Assembly (NCBI GenBank): GCA_002221725.1
Contig: NJFT01000425.1
Coordinates: 1 to 12,002, forward strand
Length of the DNA stretch: 12,002 nt
Reading direction: 5' to 3'
Source of the DNA: Scedosporium boydii
Taxonomy: Eukaryota > Ascomycota > Sordariomycetes > Microascales > Microascaceae
The stretch's first letter is position 1. Each line of letters starts with the position of its first letter. The position numbers and the translations under genes are program-made. A model generated the notes under the pieces. The model made no database searches. It was not told the DNA's origin and worked only from the letters and a program-made list of their open reading frames with translations. Shown one piece after another: positions 8,669 through 12,002 of the stretch.

Positions 8669-10948
8669 ATGTCTTCCCTTACTCCCAACACTTCATCAGA
8701 ACGGACACCACTCCTAACGAGAATCCGCATTCCTGCCGACAGCAGTTTCAACTTCTCCAAGATCGTGAGCTTCGCCAAAAATTGGGACCTCGCCAAGCTT
8801 AAAGAATGGTCTATATTAATCATTGACCACCTGGTATTTCTTCCCTTCGTTCCTGTCATAATCGCCCGGTTGCCATTCAAGGGGGCTTCCAGTTATCGTT
8901 GGGAGCCCGGCCTTGGAGCTTTCCTTGTGGGCGGCACGATCCCGCTGGGAATCGTGCTGGCTTTTGTATGGGCTTTTGGTCCGGTTCTGGTCTATTTTGT
9001 AGTGTGGTTCTTGTCCTACAGGGCATTGCGCATAGTCGAGAGTCTCTATGAGGTCCATTTTGGTCGCGTCGCTCTTCGAACTGTCGCCGTTGCGACAATA
9101 GCCTGCAGTCTATGGTATTTTGTTGACTTTCGGCAAGAATGGACTCCATTGGACTTGCCTCCGCTTAGCAATTCGAGCAGCAGCATCCGCCTTCTTGATA
9201 TACGGCCGGCCGGAGTAAGGTGGCGGATCGAGGCCGGACTCCGGACCGTGCAGTTTGAGGATAATCCGACCTATGACGCCCTGTCATATGAATGGGGGGA
9301 TCCACGCAAGTCACATTCGATTTCGGTGGGTGGTAAGCGTTTCAGAGTGACGGGAAATCTATGGAAGGCGCTTCATAATGCCCGCCACGAGAGCGAGCTG
9401 AGAACCCTTTGGGTTGACGCCGTTTGCATTGACCAGACAAGCCTTGAAGAGAAAAATAGTCAGGTTCCCCTCATGTCGCTCGTCTACCAGCGTGCAAGAA
9501 AGGTCCTAGTCTCTCTTGGGAAGCATGTCCCCCCGAGATGGATTGAGAAGTCGGATCCGTCAACATGGAAAGGTGGCTGGGCCGTGCAAACAGCGAGTGA
9601 ATATTGGGAATCAACGCATTACTGGCTGGTGCAGCTCGCACTGGAAGAGTATTGGAAGCGATGTTGGGTGGTGCAGGAAATCGGTTCCGGTCTTACCATC
9701 GACGTATATGCCGGACGACAACCCATCCCCTGGACCGAGTTTGCCAAGTTGATGAGATTGTACGCCGAAAAAGTCCCAAACTCGCCGCTCCCCGAGCGCG
9801 TGCTCCGATTCGACGACCTAAGGCGAGCATTATACCACGACGGTGAGACATACGTCCTCGCGCAGCTGCTCGATTCCTTCCGAGATTCCTTCTGTTCTGT
9901 CGATCTGGACAAGATTCTTGCCTTTACCGGCATGGCAGTTGATTGCCGAGGCGAGTGTTTACCTGTCGACTACGCGGGTGGCGTGAAGCCGCTGTACGAA
10001 GCTGTTGTCTCTTTCCAAAACTCCTCCACGAATCAGAATTTCGATGGAGGTGTTGAGATGGTTTACTTTTCCGCCCTCGTTCGGCGACTTCTCTCCCGTC
10101 AGCAACACAAAATAACGAAAGAGTACGACAGGCCAGGTTGGCTTTACCAACCAGAGTCATGGGCGTATTACTGGTGCGGTGATGACGCAATACAAGCTTG
10201 CCTAGCAGGGCCGGAAATACTGCTCTTTTTCCCGATTCTAGAGTATCTACGAGCCCCCCTCTCGGCCTCGAAGAGGTTGTCGGTGTACAGTTCGACTTGG
10301 CTCCCACCTGTGGCCGAAGCTAAGGATATTTGGACGCCGGATCCAGAGACGAGTCCTGCCGATATTAGAGTATTGGGCGCCATCGTGGGCGAGGTGCAAG
10401 AACTCGGACCGAGTTACGCTGACTATCTTCGATATCCCCATGTGCCCCAACAATGGAGTGCAAGGATATCGGAAAAATACCCGACGGGATCGGGGCAAAG
10501 ACGAGCCCGAGGTCTCAATGCTCGGCTCACAGCGCTGCTGGGACCCGCTGCCGACTTTAGACTGGCTAACATTGTGCCTCTGCCGGGGATGAACAAATCT
10601 CCTCATCAACAGACGGCACCGGGGACCGGAGCGCGACTATTTCTCGGCGGCGAGGACATTATTATGGGCTTGGCGCCCTCAAATGCGCGGGTTGGCGACA
10701 AGTTGTGCCAATTCTGGAATTCTTCCGCTGTGGCGATTCTCCGTAGTCGCGATGGTGGCAATGATGGCGACTACGATGTTGTCGGGAGAGGTGCGATGCT
10801 ACGATACGGTGATGCGGTAGACTGGGATGTCTCGACAAACAAGACTATGTTCTTGTTGAGCTCAGAGGGTAGCGTCGACCTTCGATTTGACCTCGAAACA
10901 CTGAACCACTTGTCGTTTGATGTGGTGAACCTGCCAGGTTCGCAGTAA
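8669..10948 (+). CDS. HET-domain protein with N-terminal transmembrane segments
   Basis: 759 residues, no intron needed. The HET domain (about 202-340) shows all three family blocks: YDALSYEWGDP (202-212), LWVDAVCIDQ (247-256) followed by EKNSQVPLMSLVYQRA, and YWKRCWVVQEI (328-338). A DLDKILAFTGMA segment (412-423) and a C-terminal module (about 654-715, containing MGLAPSNARVGDKLCQFW) match the usual tail of long HET proteins. HET proteins trigger programmed cell death after fusion of incompatible hyphae; that role is family knowledge, not shown here. Before the HET domain are hydrophobic stretches at about 48-68, 83-118 (long enough for two helices) and 134-153, so the protein is probably membrane-anchored. 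Start: the frame is open further upstream to about 8474, but the first ATG is at 8669, with A at -3. The TAA stop lies inside GTAAGT, a consensus splice donor, so a further exon is conceivable, but the tRNA gene 55 bp downstream leaves little room. Confidence 0.9.
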   Translation: MSSLTPNTSSERTPLLTRIRIPADSSFNFSKIVSFAKNWDLAKLKEWSILIIDHLVFLPFVPVIIARLPFKGASSYRWEPGLGAFLVGGTIPLGIVLAFVWAFGPVLVYFVVWFLSYRALRIVESLYEVHFGRVALRTVAVATIACSLWYFVDFRQEWTPLDLPPLSNSSSSIRLLDIRPAGVRWRIEAGLRTVQFEDNPTYDALSYEWGDPRKSHSISVGGKRFRVTGNLWKALHNARHESELRTLWVDAVCIDQTSLEEKNSQVPLMSLVYQRARKVLVSLGKHVPPRWIEKSDPSTWKGGWAVQTASEYWESTHYWLVQLALEEYWKRCWVVQEIGSGLTIDVYAGRQPIPWTEFAKLMRLYAEKVPNSPLPERVLRFDDLRRALYHDGETYVLAQLLDSFRDSFCSVDLDKILAFTGMAVDCRGECLPVDYAGGVKPLYEAVVSFQNSSTNQNFDGGVEMVYFSALVRRLLSRQQHKITKEYDRPGWLYQPESWAYYWCGDDAIQACLAGPEILLFFPILEYLRAPLSASKRLSVYSSTWLPPVAEAKDIWTPDPETSPADIRVLGAIVGEVQELGPSYADYLRYPHVPQQWSARISEKYPTGSGQRRARGLNARLTALLGPAADFRLANIVPLPGMNKSPHQQTAPGTGARLFLGGEDIIMGLAPSNARVGDKLCQFWNSSAVAILRSRDGGNDGDYDVVGRGAMLRYGDAVDWDVSTNKTMFLLSSEGSVDLRFDLETLNHLSFDVVNLPGSQ

Positions 10949-11003
10949 GTGTGTGAAGGGAATGACAATCGCAGCAAAGGACAACAGGAAACACAAGCAA
11001 CAC

Positions 11004-11099
11004 GGTCGGTTAGCTCAGTTGGTTAGAGCGTGGTACTAATAAACTACCCGGTTTATATAGTAAATGCCAAGGTCATGAGTTCGACCCTCATACTGACCA
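11004..11099 (+). tRNA. tRNA-Ile(AAU, read as IAU) with a 22-nt intron
   Basis: The full cloverleaf can be drawn. Acceptor GGTCGGT (11004-11010) pairs with ACTGACC (11092-11098), with one G-U pair, and A11099 is the discriminator. The D arm is GCTC/GAGC with loop AGTTGGTTA. Anticodon stem TGGTA (11031-11035) pairs with TGCCA (11065-11069). The loop starts CTAATA with anticodon AAT at 11038-11040. T arm ATGAG-TTCGACC-CTCAT (11075-11091). The 22-nt insert at 11042-11063 sits one base 3' of the anticodon, the standard place for nuclear tRNA introns. CCA is not encoded, as in eukaryotes. Confidence 0.95.
11042..11063 (+). other. Intron of tRNA-Ile
   Basis: Inserted between positions 37 and 38 of the tRNA. 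Intron bases GTTTAT (11051-11056) can pair with ATAAAC (11039-11044), which covers two anticodon bases and the 5' splice junction. This is the anticodon-intron helix expected of substrates of the tRNA splicing endonuclease. Confidence 0.85.
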
Positions 11100-11108
11100 C
11101 ATAATTTC

Positions 11109-11114
11109 TTTTTT
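11109..11114 (+). terminator. RNA polymerase III terminator (six T)
   Basis: Six consecutive T residues on the coding strand, beginning 10 bp after the last base of the tRNA. Confidence 0.85.
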
Positions 11115-12002
11115 GGCCTGCTTTTTGACCTGGTGGGACCCACGCAGAGCGTAAAATCTTTCTCTCGCAGCAGGAGACGATTTTATTTTTTCCCCCTTCG
11201 CCCTCGGAGCATATCCGAGATAGCAACAGCAGGAAGGGTTTAGCGTGGATAGAAAATCGAGTGCCGCGCAAGGTGGCTTGATAGACGAGCGCGGCTTGAT
11301 GTCACAGCGAAGGCCGCTGTCAAAGTATGTGTGCTTTACATGGCAACTGCCTTGGAGATGGGTCAGGACCAATTCCCCAGTTCAATCGTACGCAGTCGGA
11401 CGCAAATCCCGATAAATATATGAGCTTAGCCCCAGTGTTCGGTACTCTGCCCGGAGCCAAAATCCGCATCCGAGACAACACACGGAAACTTGAATTTATC
11501 ATAGAATTCACGACTCTAGACTTGTAGGTGAAATATTGCCTTCCGCATGGTGGTGATGGATAATGTTAGTTGTAACGAATGAGAAAGGGAGGGTCACATA
11601 AGTGACAGATATATCCAAGGACGGTACTGGGGATTTCGTGCACATATTTTTCGTGCATCGTGCGTCCGGAAACATGCTTCCTTTTCCGTCACTGCAGCAG
11701 ATAGGGACTTATTTCCCTCCAATACTCACATCTCCTCCCTTTGCCCCCTTCCCAGTCGTACGCGTTCATTAAGGAAAAATCGTTCCTCAGCCCGGGATCC
11801 CGGGACTAAGTAATCAAGGCCCTGTTCACTGCAAGTACCGAGTATGGAACCCCCCCGGTTTAATTGAGGTTTAGCATCATGGGTTTGTCATCGTTCCAGA
11901 CGCACCAAAAGGACTTGCATATTTGTTGAGCTCGGAACTTGAGACATGGTGATGGTGGTGGGCCTGGATCATGTGACCATATCCAACTCTCCCCCTCGAT
12001 TT
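11115..12002. other. Intergenic, no gene seen
   Basis: Only short open frames without protein-like composition occur (for example plus 11327-11527). A pyrimidine-rich stretch at about 11715-11757 and the palindrome at 11791-11804 suggest that the end of the window may be promoter sequence of a gene lying outside it; that is a guess. Confidence 0.45.
11791..11804. repeat. 14-bp perfect palindrome CCCGGGATCCCGGG
   Basis: A perfect GC-rich palindrome in otherwise mixed intergenic sequence. It could be a site for a dimeric regulator: CGG half-sites are typical of fungal Zn2Cys6 factors, and CCG/CGG triplets lie within it. No target gene is visible in the window. Confidence 0.45.

Noticed and set aside
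1..12002. CRISPR arrays, transposons or secondary-metabolite clusters
   Set aside because: No spaced palindromic repeats, transposase or reverse-transcriptase motifs, terminal repeats or biosynthetic enzymes were seen.

Overview
The window looks like nuclear DNA of a filamentous ascomycete (Pezizomycotina). The signs are short introns with GTATGT/GTGGGT donors and CTAAC branch points, a HET-domain gene, a WSC-domain GPI-type wall protein, and a tRNA-Ile(AAU) gene with an intron. No operon structure is visible: each gene has its own long flanks. I cannot name the species.

Layout: (1) 153-1126, minus strand: a three-exon gene for an alkaline ceramidase of the ACER/Ypc1 family. I rebuilt it from two phase-consistent introns; it gives 273 residues ending in a KKXX-type signal. 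(2) 1870-4587, minus strand: a single-exon, 905-residue secreted repeat protein. It has a signal peptide, a Cys-rich head, about 45 tandem 12-bp units (VEPT/EEPT type), six nearly identical 33-bp units, a WSC domain, a long Gly-Asn tract and a GPI-type tail. A TATA box lies 214 bp upstream of its start. (3) 4588-8668: about 4 kb without a clear intact gene. Inside it, at 6250-6914 on the minus strand, is a probable decayed gene: protein-like segments joined by phase-compatible introns but broken by two in-frame stops. (4) 8669-10948, plus strand: a 759-residue HET-domain protein with several predicted membrane helices before the HET domain. (5) 11004-11099, plus strand: tRNA-Ile(AAU) with a 22-nt intron and a T-run terminator, starting only 55 bp after the HET stop codon. 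(6) 11115-12002: no gene seen.

The genes do not form an evident pathway. The ceramidase belongs to sphingolipid turnover in the ER/Golgi, the WSC protein to the cell surface, and the HET protein to the self/non-self (heterokaryon incompatibility) class. The HET gene and the long repeat-bearing wall-protein gene are both of kinds that vary between strains, and the probable pseudogene lies between them, so the middle of the window looks accessory. I found no convincing new multi-gene system. The points most worth checking are the broken gene, the membrane-anchored HET architecture and the repeat-built surface protein.
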